Shown piece after piece: positions 1-8,542 of a DNA stretch of 64,000 nucleotides. Origin of the DNA: Marinobacter sp. SS21 (GTDB taxonomy: Bacteria; Pseudomonadota; Gammaproteobacteria; Pseudomonadales; Oleiphilaceae); the NCBI RefSeq assembly GCF_028369065.1, contig NZ_JAQNDA010000002.1, positions 372,001 through 436,000 of the forward strand, in the 5' to 3' direction. Below the pieces are notes generated by a model, which was not told the origin of the DNA, did no database searches, and saw only the letters and a list, made by a program, of their open reading frames with translations. The position numbers and the translations under genes are program-made. The stretch's first letter is position 1. Each line of letters begins with the position of its first letter.

Positions 1-17
1 GGGTTGCGCTTGCTCAT
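1..17 (-). CDS. Possible start of next gene in the operon (partial)
   Basis: Only the first codons are present: ATG at 17-15 reading Met-Ser-Lys-Arg-Asn before the window ends. The ATG overlaps the TGA of the 119-residue gene upstream in an ATGA arrangement, typical of translational coupling. The product cannot be identified from five codons. Confidence 0.3.
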
Positions 18-373
18 TGAGGCGCCTCGCCGGCGGCTGGGTTCACCGCGCCCGCGCGGAGCTGGCCACAGCGCACGCCGCGATTCTTGTAGTCCACCAG
101 GATGGCGCGGAACGCGGGGTCGACGTCGGAGGCAATGGCCAGATAGCCTTGCTCGCAGACCGCGTGCAGCTCGGACGATTTTGGCGACATGCGAACGCCG
201 TCTGTTCCGGGGGTTAGATGAATGGCCTTGAACTCGCCTACCGGCACGTCGGTTTTACTGCCGGAGTGATCGATACGGCCACTCGTTTCAAGGGTGAGTA
301 CCGTGACCACCATGGCGATAAAAGCCGCAGCGATCAGGGTGCGAACGGAGTAGCGGCGCTCGGATTGGCTCAT
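14..373 (-). CDS. Small membrane-anchored protein of unknown function
   Basis: 119 residues, not recognised. The N-terminus is a short basic stretch followed by a hydrophobic segment at about residues 11-30, so it is probably a single-pass inner-membrane protein or has an uncleaved signal anchor. The rest is soluble and contains two cysteines about 28 residues apart, with the phrase AILVDYKNRGVRCGQLRAG between and around the second. The ATG at 373 is preceded by GGAG with about 8 nt spacing. It lies 33 nt after srkA on the same strand, so the two are probably co-transcribed. No function is assigned. Confidence 0.7.
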   Translation of the reverse strand: MSQSERRYSVRTLIAAAFIAMVVTVLTLETSGRIDHSGSKTDVPVGEFKAIHLTPGTDGVRMSPKSSELHAVCEQGYLAIASDVDPAFRAILVDYKNRGVRCGQLRAGAVNPAAGEAPQ

Positions 374-406
374 GGGATAGCTCCAGACAAAGTGGTGAAA
401 GCAGGG

Positions 407-1408
407 TCAGTACTGGCCCGGAATGGCGATCGGCGGCGCCTGCAGGGCGGCCAGCTGCTCGCGCAGGGCGAGGATCTGATCGGACCAATACCTGGGCTGG
501 GTGAACCAGGGGAAGTAGCGGGGAAAGGCCGGGTCATCCCAGCGTCGGGCCAGCCAGGCACTGTGGGTAATCTGGCGGTAGCAGCGCAGTGGCTCGATCA
601 GGTAGCGTTCGCGACGGTTGAACTCACGGAACATTTCGTACCCTTCCAGCAGCTCGCCGAACTGGGCGCCTTGGTCCGCTTCGGCGCCATTCAGCAGCAG
701 CCAGAGATCCTGGACGGCAGGTCCCATGCGGCAATCATCCAGATCGACAAACAGCATCTGTTCGTCCCGCACCAGGATGTTGCCGGCGTGGCAGTCGCCG
801 TGCAGGCGTAGGGTCTCTACAGGACCGGCATCGTCGATACGGCGGGCGCAGGTGTCGATCAGATCGGGGATCAGGCTATCCCAGGCGGGCCGCAAGTCTG
901 CCGGCACCCAGTTGTGGTCGGTCAGGTAGCGACTGTTATCGGTGATGCCGGCGAGTATTGAGAAGGCCGGCCGATGCTCGAACGATCGAGTGGCGCCGAT
1001 ATTGTGCCACTGCCCGAGCCACTGCCCAAGCCGGTAGAGGGTGTCCTCCGTGCTGGTGTCCGGTGCCTGGCCGCCACGTTGAGGAAACAGGGTGAACAGG
1101 AAATCGCCATGGCGTCCAAGCGTGTCGCCGGAGGCCGGCATGGCTATTGGGGCAATCAGGGGTACATCGGCCGCGGCCAGCTCCTTGGCGTAGTCGTGTT
1201 CTTCGCGCACCTGCGCCTCAGTCCAGCGGTTTGGTCGATAGAACTTGGCGATGATAGGAGGGCCTTCTTCGAGGCCAACCTGGTACACGCGGTTTTCGTA
1301 GCTGTTCAGGGCGAACAACCGGCCGTTTACCACAAAACCTTGAGCTTCCACGGCATCGAGAATCTGGTCCGGGGAGAGCGCATCGTAGGGGTGTGAGCTG
1401 TTGGTCAT
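407..1408 (-). CDS. srkA: Stress response kinase A (YihE/RdoA family Ser/Thr kinase)
   Basis: 333 residues, against about 328 for E. coli SrkA. The fold is that of the aminoglycoside-phosphotransferase/choline-kinase-like protein kinases. Visible motifs: a nucleotide-loop region near 33-45, an invariant Lys in IAKFYRP (K55), the catalytic loop LHGDCHAGNIL (HGD at 203-205) and the metal-binding VDLDDCRMGP (221-230). In E. coli the enzyme phosphorylates proteins in the cytosol and counters stress-induced cell death; the same role is inferred here. It is followed by the 119-residue membrane protein and preceded by another small membrane protein 9 nt upstream, suggesting a short stress operon. 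Confidence 0.93.
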   Translation of the reverse strand: MTNSSHPYDALSPDQILDAVEAQGFVVNGRLFALNSYENRVYQVGLEEGPPIIAKFYRPNRWTEAQVREEHDYAKELAAADVPLIAPIAMPASGDTLGRHGDFLFTLFPQRGGQAPDTSTEDTLYRLGQWLGQWHNIGATRSFEHRPAFSILAGITDNSRYLTDHNWVPADLRPAWDSLIPDLIDTCARRIDDAGPVETLRLHGDCHAGNILVRDEQMLFVDLDDCRMGPAVQDLWLLLNGAEADQGAQFGELLEGYEMFREFNRRERYLIEPLRCYRQITHSAWLARRWDDPAFPRYFPWFTQPRYWSDQILALREQLAALQAPPIAIPGQY

Positions 1409-1417
1409 AGGGTCTTG

Positions 1418-1840
1418 TCAGTGAAAGCTGTTGCTCTGCATCCTGGTGAGATGGTACCAGTTGTTGTCCAGTTCCCACCGTATACGGGAAATGCTGGAAG
1501 CCTGCAGAATAAGGTTGCCGGCCCGGGCCTGCACCCTGGCCAACTCGCGCTCGGCCCGTTGCCACTCGCGATGATTGTCGGGCAGGGACTTCATGCTGGG
1601 AAAGAGGGTGGTTAGCGCCTCTCGGGTGGATACATCATGGGATCGCAGTGAGCTCATGATGGCGGTGCCGCCCTCAACCCGCAGCACCCGGTGCTGGTAT
1701 GGGTAGTCGGCAACCACCGGATCGTCCTTGAGTCTTTGGTTCAGGCTGGTCACAACAAAGCCGCGCCAGCCTAACCAGCTGACAAGTAGCGCCGCTACGA
1801 CCATCACCACCAGGAACTGCTTCCGGTCCGACATATCCAA
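1418..1840 (-). CDS. Small membrane-anchored protein of unknown function
   Basis: 140 residues with a hydrophobic segment at about residues 8-26 after a short charged N-terminus; the remainder is hydrophilic and Arg/Leu-rich, likely helical and periplasmic. Met3 is an alternative start only two codons on, which makes little difference. It ends 9 nt before srkA on the same strand and faces the FAD oxidoreductase across a 135-nt divergent gap. I recognise no family. Because it is the first gene of the srkA group, its promoter should lie in 1841-1975. Confidence 0.65.
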   Translation of the reverse strand: MDMSDRKQFLVVMVVAALLVSWLGWRGFVVTSLNQRLKDDPVVADYPYQHRVLRVEGGTAIMSSLRSHDVSTREALTTLFPSMKSLPDNHREWQRAERELARVQARAGNLILQASSISRIRWELDNNWYHLTRMQSNSFH

Positions 1841-1880
1841 TTATGCTCCCTGCACAGGTTTTCTTCGGCGCTAAGTATAT

Positions 1881-1894
1881 CTTGTTCGTACAAG
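1881..1894. promoter_or_regulatory. Near-perfect palindrome in divergent promoter region
   Basis: CTTGTTCGTACAAG lies midway between the divergent 140-residue gene and the FAD oxidoreductase. The outer five bases on each side are perfectly inverted. It could be an operator for a dimeric regulator or just a weak hairpin; no regulator is assigned. Confidence 0.25.
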
Positions 1895-1975
1895 CCTGAC
1901 TAAGGGCAGCACAGGCGTTTTTCAGAATCGGACGGCTTTGCGTTACCCTGCCGTTTTTGGGGTGAGGAAACGGCG

Positions 1976-3100
1976 GTGAGCGGCGAAGAAACACTGACAG
2001 TGGAAACGGCGGTGATTGGCGGTGGCGTCATAGGTCTTGCCGTGGCAAGGGCGCTGGCCCTGCAGGGGCGGCAGGTGGTGGTGCTTGAGCGGGAAGCGAC
2101 GTTTGGTGAGGGTGTGTCGTCTCGCAACAGCGAAGTGATTCACGCCGGGATTTATTACCCCAAGGGGTCCATTAAGGCGGCCACCTGCGTGCGCGGCCGG
2201 GAGCTGCTGTACCCGTTCTGCCAGCAACGTGGCGTGCCCCACCGTAAGTGTGGCAAGTGGATCATCGCCGTTACGCCGCAGCAGATCGACGTGCTGGAAC
2301 GGATTCAGGCGCAGGCGGCCGGCAATGGCGTGGCGCTGGCGTTTGCCGGACGTAACGATGTCAGCAACGCCTTGCCCGGTGTGGACGCGGCAGCGGCACT
2401 GTATTCTCCTGAAACCGGCATCGTTGACAGTCATCAGCTCATGCTGGCGATGTTGGCTGATCTGGAATCCGCCGGTGGGACCTTGATCTGCCGGGCGCCG
2501 GTGGCGTCGGTCGAAAGTTCGGTCGACGACGGCGCTGGCCAGCATACGTTGGTTGTTGGCGGGGCGGTGCCCTGTCGGGTGCGGGCCAACTGCGTGGTGA
2601 ATGCCGCCGGTTTGGGGGCGGTGCCGTTGGCGCAGCACTGGCAGGGCTACCCAGCCGACGCCTGTCCCACGCCTTATTATGCTCGTGGCGTGTATTTTAG
2701 CTACAGCGGCCGGCACCCGTTTCGACAGCTGGTCTATCCGGTACCGGAACCTGGTGGGTTGGGCATTCATCTTACGCTCGACCTGGCCGGGCAGTTGCGT
2801 TTTGGTCCGGATGTTGAGTGGATCGCGCAGCCGGATTATCGAGTCGACAAGGCGCGTGCCGAGGCCTTTGCCAGCGCCGTGCGTCAGTGGTGGCCGGCGC
2901 TGGACGTCGCGCGGCTGCAGCCTGGCTACGCCGGGGTTCGGCCTAAACTGGCCGGGCCCGGAGAGCCCGATGCTGACTTTGTCATCCAGGGGCCCGCTAG
3001 CCACGGCGTTCCAGGCCTGGTGCAGCTGTTCGGCATCGAATCGCCGGGGCTGACCGCCAGCCTGGCCATTGCCGAGGAGGTCGTGCGAGCTTTGCCATAG
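1976..3100 (+). CDS. FAD-dependent oxidoreductase, L-2-hydroxyglutarate oxidase-like
   Basis: 374 residues of the D-amino-acid-oxidase (DAO) superfamily. The Rossmann motif GGGVIG at residues 15-20 binds FAD, and SSRNSEVIHAGIYYPKGSIK soon after is the signature of the L-2-hydroxyglutarate dehydrogenase/oxidase branch. The likely reaction is oxidation of L-2-hydroxyglutarate or a related 2-hydroxy acid, with electrons going to oxygen or quinone; substrate is inferred from family only. The start is a GTG preceded by TGAGGA at suitable spacing. It is a single gene, convergent with comF, and distinct from LhgO proper only by lack of direct comparison. Confidence 0.8.
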   Translation: MSGEETLTVETAVIGGGVIGLAVARALALQGRQVVVLEREATFGEGVSSRNSEVIHAGIYYPKGSIKAATCVRGRELLYPFCQQRGVPHRKCGKWIIAVTPQQIDVLERIQAQAAGNGVALAFAGRNDVSNALPGVDAAAALYSPETGIVDSHQLMLAMLADLESAGGTLICRAPVASVESSVDDGAGQHTLVVGGAVPCRVRANCVVNAAGLGAVPLAQHWQGYPADACPTPYYARGVYFSYSGRHPFRQLVYPVPEPGGLGIHLTLDLAGQLRFGPDVEWIAQPDYRVDKARAEAFASAVRQWWPALDVARLQPGYAGVRPKLAGPGEPDADFVIQGPASHGVPGLVQLFGIESPGLTASLAIAEEVVRALP

Positions 3101-3108
3101 GGCCCTGT

Positions 3109-3128
3109 CTGGTTAATGAACTAACCAG
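3109..3128. terminator. Hairpin between convergent genes
   Basis: CTGGTTA and TAACCAG (7-bp perfect stem, 6-nt loop) sit in the 36-nt gap between the convergent oxidoreductase and comF. There is no U-tract on either side, so termination is only a suggestion from position. Confidence 0.3.
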
Positions 3129-3136
3129 GTGAGGCT

Positions 3137-3883
3137 CTATGGCGTACGGGCCAGCGCCCAGACCTGGATCTCTTGGGCGCCGGCGCTCGCTAACGCCTGA
3201 GCCAGCGCGCGGGCGGTGGCACCGGTGGTCATCACGTCGTCGATGATGGCGACCCGCCGAGGGGCGCGACCACGCGCCTGAAAAATACCTCGAAGGTTGT
3301 CCTGGCGCTGCTGGCGATTGAGCCCGGACTGTCTGCGTGCCGACCGGGAACGTTCAATCAGCGTAATGCTCCACGGGATGTTGAGCCTGCAGCCGAGCTG
3401 TTCCGCGATGTCCTCTGCCTGGTTGAAGCCCCGTTGGCGCTGCCGCTTGGGGTGCATGGGGCTGGGTACCATCAGTTCGGGTCGACGCTCTGGATGTGTC
3501 TCCAGCACCTGCGCCATGTGATCAACAAAGGCGTGGATCAACGGGTGGCCCAGGCTGAGCTGGCGTTGATATTTGTAGCGGCCAATCAGCTGATCGACCG
3601 GGAAGTGGTAGAGCCACGGGGCCTCGGTCAGCCAAAACGGTGGCGGCTGAGTCTGGCATTGCCCGCATAGGGCTTCAGGTTGAGCGGTTCCCGGCAGCGG
3701 TAGGGCGCAACGCCGACAAGCCCAGCGGTTGCGGGGCAGCTGGGCGAGGCATTGGGGGCAAAGGCCGCTGGTCGCCCCCGGAGCCAGGCAGGCGACGCAG
3801 AGGGTGTGGTGATCAATGGTGCTGTTAACCTTTAGTTTAAATTGGGTTGACAGCGAGAGCAGTCCCTTTATCATTTGTGCCAT
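3137..3883 (-). CDS. comF: ComF family phosphoribosyltransferase-like protein
   Basis: About 248 residues from the ATG at 3883; the ATG at 3874 is an alternative and a longer frame to 4015 would overlap bioB implausibly. The N-terminal third has four Cys pairs (CVAC, CPQC, CRRC, CGQC) forming a zinc-ribbon module. The rest is a type I phosphoribosyltransferase fold with the phosphate-binding loop VAIIDDVMTTGATA near the C-terminus. ComF proteins support DNA uptake during natural transformation and single-stranded DNA handling; the enzymatic reaction is unsettled. The gene is divergent from bioB, and the biotin operator falls within its first codons. Confidence 0.85.
   Translation of the reverse strand: MAQMIKGLLSLSTQFKLKVNSTIDHHTLCVACLAPGATSGLCPQCLAQLPRNRWACRRCALPLPGTAQPEALCGQCQTQPPPFWLTEAPWLYHFPVDQLIGRYKYQRQLSLGHPLIHAFVDHMAQVLETHPERRPELMVPSPMHPKRQRQRGFNQAEDIAEQLGCRLNIPWSITLIERSRSARRQSGLNRQQRQDNLRGIFQARGRAPRRVAIIDDVMTTGATARALAQALASAGAQEIQVWALARTP
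3821..3854. promoter_or_regulatory. BirA (biotin repressor) operator
   Basis: Inverted half-sites GCTGTTAACC (3821-3830) and GGTTGACAGC (3845-3854) match each other at 9 of 10 positions, separated by 14 nt. This is the arrangement and half-site sequence (TGTTAACC / GGTTNACA) known for bifunctional BirA in proteobacteria. It overlaps the -35 box of the bioB promoter, so biotinyl-AMP-bound BirA should repress bioBFHCD. It also lies within the 5' codons of comF. Confidence 0.85.
3847..3874 (+). promoter_or_regulatory. bioB sigma-70 promoter
   Basis: A consensus -35 TTGACA (3847-3852) and -10 TATCAT (3869-3874) are separated by 16 bp, placing the transcript start about 70 nt before the bioB ATG. 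The -35 hexamer is part of the right BirA half-site. The -10 overlaps the alternative comF start codon at 3874. Confidence 0.75.
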
Positions 3884-3948
3884 CCATGAATCCGGGCGGT
3901 GCCGGTATCTGCTGCCCCGAATGCCCAAAACGTTAACAGGACCCTCAC

Positions 3949-5007
3949 ATGACCGCCACCGCCATTCGTCACGACTGGACCGTTGCCGAAGTTCGCGCTT
4001 TGCTCGAAATGCCATTCAACGACCTGGTGTTCAAGGCTCAGAGCGTGCACCGGGAGCATTTCGATCCCAATGAGGTGCAGGTTTCCACTTTGCTTTCCAT
4101 CAAGACCGGCGCCTGCCCGGAGGACTGCAAGTACTGTCCTCAGAGTGGTCATTACAACACCGGTCTGGAGAAGGAAAAGCTACTGGAAATTGAGAAGGTG
4201 GTGGCCGAGGCCCATGCTGCGAAAGAGAAAGGCGCTTCGCGTTTTTGCATGGGCGCAGCCTGGCGCAGTCCGTCCAAGAAAGACATGCCCTACGTGCTGG
4301 ATATGGTGAAACGGGTCAAGTCACTGGGACTCGAAACCTGCATGACCCTGGGAATGTTGAACGAGGACCAGGCCGGGGAACTCGCCGACGCCGGGCTGGA
4401 CTATTACAACCACAACCTGGATACCTCCGAGAAATACTACAACCACATCATCACCACACGCACTTACCAGGACCGACTGGATACGCTGGACAACGTGCGC
4501 AAGGCCGGCATGAAGGTGTGTTGTGGCGGTATCATGGGTATGGGTGAAGATCTTGCCGACCGTGCCGGGCTGCTGGTACAGCTGGCCAACCTGCCGCAGC
4601 ACCCGGAGAGTGTCCCGGTCAACATGCTGGTCAAGGTGGAGGGTACACCGCTTGACCAGGTGGACGATCTCGACCCGTTCGACTTCGTTCGCACCATCGC
4701 GGTGGCGCGCATAATGATGCCGGCGTCTCACGTGCGGCTGTCCGCGGGTCGTGAAAACATGAACGATCAGATGCAGGCGCTGTGTTTCCTGGCCGGTGCC
4801 AACTCCATCTTCTACGGCGAAAAACTCCTGACCACCGCCAATCCGGAAGCGGACCATGACCGGCAGCTGTTCAAGCGACTCGGCATCCGTCCTGAGCAGC
4901 GGGAACAGAGCCACACCGAGGAAGAACACGTGGAGGCGTTGGCGGACGCAGTGGAGTACGAACAAACCCGCCATATGTTCTACGACGCCACGCGCGAATC
5001 CGCCTGA
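3949..5007 (+). CDS. bioB: Biotin synthase
   Basis: 352 residues. A radical-SAM iron-sulfur enzyme that inserts sulfur into dethiobiotin to make biotin, the last pathway step, in the cytosol. The 4Fe-4S cluster cysteines C56, C60 and C63 are in the motif [12 protein letters not shown], and the YNHNLDTS segment and VRLSAGREN near the C-terminal part are family hallmarks. AGGA stands about 8 nt before the ATG. It is first in the bioB-F-H-C-D operon, 10 nt ahead of bioF, and is controlled by the BirA operator overlapping its promoter. Confidence 0.98.
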   Translation: MTATAIRHDWTVAEVRALLEMPFNDLVFKAQSVHREHFDPNEVQVSTLLSIKTGACPEDCKYCPQSGHYNTGLEKEKLLEIEKVVAEAHAAKEKGASRFCMGAAWRSPSKKDMPYVLDMVKRVKSLGLETCMTLGMLNEDQAGELADAGLDYYNHNLDTSEKYYNHIITTRTYQDRLDTLDNVRKAGMKVCCGGIMGMGEDLADRAGLLVQLANLPQHPESVPVNMLVKVEGTPLDQVDDLDPFDFVRTIAVARIMMPASHVRLSAGRENMNDQMQALCFLAGANSIFYGEKLLTTANPEADHDRQLFKRLGIRPEQREQSHTEEEHVEALADAVEYEQTRHMFYDATRESA

Positions 5008-5017
5008 GGTTCAGTCC

Positions 5018-6178
5018 TTGCGTGATTTTGCTAGTGAGCTGGAAACGCGCAAACAGGCTGGCTTGCATCGCACCCGGCGGCTGGTGGATGGACCTCAGCA
5101 GCCGGCGCTGACCGCCGATGGCAAGCCGGTGCTGGCGTTCTGCAGCAACGATTACCTTGGGCTGGCCAGTCATCCTGCCGTGTCTGCCGCGCTGGCGGCA
5201 GCGGTAGCCGGGGTCGGGGTGGGTGGCGCCGCCTCGCACCTGATTTGTGGGCATCACCAGGCTCACCACCGCCTGGAACAGCGGCTCGCCGCGTTTACCG
5301 GCCGCAGCTCGGCATTATTCTTCTCCACCGGTTACATGGCCAATCTTGGTGTGATCTCGGCGCTGGCCGGGCGTGGCGACACCATCTTCTCTGACCGATT
5401 GAATCATGCCTCCATCATCGACGGCTGTATCCTCAGCCGGGCCAAGGTGAAGCGCTACCCCCACAACGATGTCCAGGTATTGGCGGATCAGCTGGCGCAA
5501 ACCCGCGGCCACAAATTGGTGGTGACCGATGGAGTCTTCAGCATGGACGGCGATCTGGCGCCGTTGAAGGAGCTGGCCGCACTTTGCCGCGAATCCGACG
5601 CCTTGCTGGTGGTGGATGATGCTCACGGCGTCGGCGTGCTCGGGACACACGGCGGGGGCTCGCTGGAACAGTTGGGGCTGTCCGAGGACGAGGTGCCCCT
5701 GCTGATCGGCACCCTGGGCAAGGCGGTGGGCACCAGTGGCGCCTTTGTCGCCGGGCCCGAGCTGTTGACCGAATACCTGGTACAGAAAGCCCGCACCTAC
5801 ATCTATACCACCGCCATGCCGCCCGCCCTGGCGGAGGCCACCTGTGCCGCGCTGGATATCATTACCGCGGAGCCTCAGCGGCGTGCCCATCTGCAACGCC
5901 TGATCAAGCGTTTTCGTGATCGCACACAGGCGCTGGGCTATCGGCTGATGCCCTCGCAAACGCCGATCCAGCCCATTTTGGTCGGCGACAATTGGCGTGC
6001 CTTGGAACTCAGCCGTCGGCTCGAGGAGATGGGCTTGCTGGTCACTGCCATACGCCCGCCAACGGTGCCGGAAGGTGAGTCCCGGCTGCGGGTAACCCTC
6101 AGTGCGGCCCATACCGATGCCGAGCTGGAGCGGTTGCTGGAGGGCCTGGCGCAATGTGCCGATTTGGCCGGGGCGTGA
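5018..6178 (+). CDS. bioF: 8-amino-7-oxononanoate synthase
   Basis: 386 residues from a TTG start at 5018, chosen because GAGG lies 8 nt upstream and LRDFASELETRKQAGLHRTR matches the usual BioF N-terminus; no in-frame ATG gives a sensible length. A PLP enzyme of the alpha-oxoamine synthase family that condenses pimeloyl-thioester with L-alanine. The PLP lysine is K235 in GTLGKAVGTSG and the cofactor aspartate/histidine pair is in VVDDAHGVG (about 200-203). The gap to bioB is 10 nt and to bioH 4 nt. A TTG start may lower its translation relative to bioB. Confidence 0.95.
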   Translation: MRDFASELETRKQAGLHRTRRLVDGPQQPALTADGKPVLAFCSNDYLGLASHPAVSAALAAAVAGVGVGGAASHLICGHHQAHHRLEQRLAAFTGRSSALFFSTGYMANLGVISALAGRGDTIFSDRLNHASIIDGCILSRAKVKRYPHNDVQVLADQLAQTRGHKLVVTDGVFSMDGDLAPLKELAALCRESDALLVVDDAHGVGVLGTHGGGSLEQLGLSEDEVPLLIGTLGKAVGTSGAFVAGPELLTEYLVQKARTYIYTTAMPPALAEATCAALDIITAEPQRRAHLQRLIKRFRDRTQALGYRLMPSQTPIQPILVGDNWRALELSRRLEEMGLLVTAIRPPTVPEGESRLRVTLSAAHTDAELERLLEGLAQCADLAGA

Positions 6179-6182
6179 TGGC

Positions 6183-6929
6183 GTGAGCCCGAAGACTCAA
6201 TCCCCTCCGGTGGTGCTGATCGGCGGCTGGGGCGTTTCCGTAGACATGGTCATGCCGCTGGTGGAGGATTGGCCCGCACCGGTATTCCCGGTGAGCCTGG
6301 ATGATGAAGGTGTGGGCACATGCCCTGACGTTTCCGCGCTGGCGGAGCAGCTCACCAAGCGGTTTCCCAGGCCGGCACTGTGGATTGGCTGGTCGTTGGG
6401 TGGACAGGTGGCCATGGCAGCGGCAGAAGCAGCGCCGGCACAGGTTCGGAGCGTGGTGACGCTGTGCAGTTTTCCGAAGTTTGTTGCCACGCAGCAGTGG
6501 CCCCAGGGTATGGCCGCCGCCCAGTTTCATCAGTTTGCGGAAGGGCTGCAGCGGGATGCCCAGCGCTGCCGGCAGCGCTTCCTGATGCTCCAGACGCTGG
6601 GGGATCCCGATGAAGCTGAGGCCAGGCGAGCGCTCAAGCCCTGGCTGGCCAGAACCGAGCAGTTTTCCCCGCAGATGCTGGCCAAAACGCTGGATTGGCT
6701 GGCCCTTACCGATCAACGCTCGCTATGGCAAAGGCTGGATCGACCGGCGTTGCATGTCTGGGGCGACCGGGATCAGGTGGTTAATGCCGCCATGGCCGAC
6801 GCTACATTGTCGAAGCGGGCACGGGGCGAGCGCGTTGCCGACCTGAATCACTGGCCCCGAGGTGATGCCATGGCGCGCTGTCGACAACTGGTGCGCGGCT
6901 TCGTCAATGCGTGCGAGGGGGTGGCGTGA
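6183..6929 (+). CDS. bioH: Pimeloyl-ACP methyl ester esterase, alpha/beta hydrolase
   Basis: 248 residues from a GTG start 4 nt after bioF. BioH removes the methyl group from pimeloyl-ACP methyl ester, ending the BioC-initiated pimelate synthesis. The nucleophile elbow is GWSLGG with Ser71; the acid lies in VWGDRD and the histidine in LNHWP near the C-terminus, giving a complete Ser-Asp-His triad. The sequence is divergent from E. coli BioH, so an isofunctional esterase such as BioG is possible, but the position between bioF and bioC supports BioH. Its TGA overlaps the bioC ATG. Confidence 0.88.
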   Translation: MSPKTQSPPVVLIGGWGVSVDMVMPLVEDWPAPVFPVSLDDEGVGTCPDVSALAEQLTKRFPRPALWIGWSLGGQVAMAAAEAAPAQVRSVVTLCSFPKFVATQQWPQGMAAAQFHQFAEGLQRDAQRCRQRFLMLQTLGDPDEAEARRALKPWLARTEQFSPQMLAKTLDWLALTDQRSLWQRLDRPALHVWGDRDQVVNAAMADATLSKRARGERVADLNHWPRGDAMARCRQLVRGFVNACEGVA

Positions 6930-7753
6930 TGGCCGAAACAATGCAGTCTGGGCGAAACCCGGATCAGGACGCCCGCCTTCCCATTGCGGGCAAGGATACC
7001 GTAGCCAGGGATTTTGGTGGCGCATCCGGGTCTTACGATGGCGCTGCCCGACTTCAGCGGCATATGGGGCAGCGGCTGCTGGAGCTGTGCCTACCGGGCT
7101 CAGGGGCGGGGCAGGTGCTGGACCTTGGCTGTGGTACCGGCCAGTTTGCCGGTGAGCTTCAGGCTCACCTTGGCGCAGCGGCCCTCACCGGCGTGGATTT
7201 GTCCGAATCGATGATTCGCTACGCTCGAGCGCACCGGCCGGTCAAGGCCAGCTGGCTGGTGGCCGACGCTGAACAGTTGCCAGTGGCAGACCGAAGTGTC
7301 GATCTGGTCTTTAGCAATCTGATGATTCAATGGTGTGCCGATCCCCGGCCGGTATTGCGGGAATGTATGCGGGTGCTCAAGCCTGGCGGCCTACTGGTTT
7401 GTTCCACCCTGGTGGACGGCACCCTGCGGGAACTTGCGCAGGCTTGGCGGGTTGTCGATCCCGGTCGTGATCACGTCAATCGCTTCGAGCACCCCGCCGA
7501 CTTGGCCCAGATGGTGGATGAGGTGTGCCCCTCGACGGTCCTCCATTATGAGACGGTTCGACTGGACTACGATTCGCCACTGCAGTTGCTCAAGGAGCTC
7601 AAGAGTCTGGGGGCTCAGTACAAGGGCGAGAGCCGCCGCAGGACGGTAACGGCTCCTGGCCGCATGCGCCGGCTTTGCGAGGCCTATCCCGGTGATGGAA
7701 ACAGCGTTCAGGCGAGTTACGAAGCGGCCTACCTGCAGTGCCGAAAGGTCTGA
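6929..7753 (+). CDS. bioC: Malonyl-ACP O-methyltransferase
   Basis: 274 residues from the ATG overlapping the bioH stop codon (TGATG); a longer frame from 6911 would run into bioH. SAM-dependent class I methyltransferase with motif I VLDLGCGTGQFAGEL and the acidic motif ADAEQLPVADRSVDLVFSN. It methylates the free carboxyl of malonyl-ACP so that fatty-acid synthase can build the pimeloyl chain. Translation is probably coupled to bioH. The next gene, bioD, starts 42 nt on. Confidence 0.93.
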   Translation: MAETMQSGRNPDQDARLPIAGKDTVARDFGGASGSYDGAARLQRHMGQRLLELCLPGSGAGQVLDLGCGTGQFAGELQAHLGAAALTGVDLSESMIRYARAHRPVKASWLVADAEQLPVADRSVDLVFSNLMIQWCADPRPVLRECMRVLKPGGLLVCSTLVDGTLRELAQAWRVVDPGRDHVNRFEHPADLAQMVDEVCPSTVLHYETVRLDYDSPLQLLKELKSLGAQYKGESRRRTVTAPGRMRRLCEAYPGDGNSVQASYEAAYLQCRKV

Positions 7754-7795
7754 GACTGAACGCTGGTCGAATCTGCTAAAGAGAAGGGAAAAGAG

Positions 7796-8488
7796 ATGGC
7801 AAAAAGATCCTATTTCATAACCGGCACCGATACCGGCGTTGGCAAGACGCTGGTGTCGGCCGCGATACTGGAAGCGGCCAATGCCCAGGGGCGGCGGACT
7901 CTGGCCATGAAGCCCATTGCGTCCGGCTGTGATGAGACGGCGGAAGGGCTGCGAAACGAAGACGCCGTGATGTTGATGGCCTCGATGAGCGAATCGCTCA
8001 GTTACGAACAGGTGAACCCCATTGCGCTCAAGCCTGCCATCGCCCCACACGTGGCGGCGGCCCAGGAGGATCGTCGGCTTGCGGCTGAGCGCCTGGTGGG
8101 GTTCTGTCGTGGACTGCAAATGCACCCTGGCGACCTGATGCTGGTGGAGGGCGCCGGTGGCTGGCGGGTGCCGTTGAACGACCGCGAAACCTATGCCCGG
8201 GTACCGCAGGCGTTGGATATGCCGGTGATCATGGTTGTCCCGCTGCGCTTGGGCTGCATTAATCACGCCCTGCTGACTGCGGAAGCCATACGCAGTGATG
8301 GCCTGGCGCTTGCCGGATGGGTCGCTAATCGGCCGGATCCGGAAGCCATGAGTTGTGAAGGTGATACCCTTAATTACTTGCTCGGACACCTGGGCGCTCC
8401 GTGTCTGGGAGTGCTGCCCTGGCAGCCGACGCCAGACCCCAAGGCGCTGGCTGAAAACCTTGTGGTGGATGTATTGTTTGAAAATTGA
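7796..8488 (+). CDS. bioD: Dethiobiotin synthetase
   Basis: 230 residues. ATP-dependent carboxylation of 7,8-diaminononanoate to dethiobiotin. The P-loop is GTDTGVGKT at residues 10-18, and LVEGAGGWRVPL carries the second nucleotide/metal loop. A strong purine-rich ribosome site (AAGAGAAGGGAAAAGAG) precedes the ATG. It closes the bio operon; bioA, needed for the step before BioD, is not in this window and must be elsewhere. Several hundred bases downstream are occupied by two small genes on the same strand. Confidence 0.97.
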   Translation: MAKRSYFITGTDTGVGKTLVSAAILEAANAQGRRTLAMKPIASGCDETAEGLRNEDAVMLMASMSESLSYEQVNPIALKPAIAPHVAAAQEDRRLAAERLVGFCRGLQMHPGDLMLVEGAGGWRVPLNDRETYARVPQALDMPVIMVVPLRLGCINHALLTAEAIRSDGLALAGWVANRPDPEAMSCEGDTLNYLLGHLGAPCLGVLPWQPTPDPKALAENLVVDVLFEN

Positions 8489-8542
8489 CCATGTTTGTGT
8501 CTTAATTGGGTCAAGTAATCGTCACTGAATCGGGCACCCGGT

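Noticed and set aside
3884..4015. An N-terminal extension of ComF to 4015
   Set aside because: It would overlap the bioB start and its sequence (Arg/Ser-rich) has no ComF similarity; the ATG at 3883 or 3874 is preferred.
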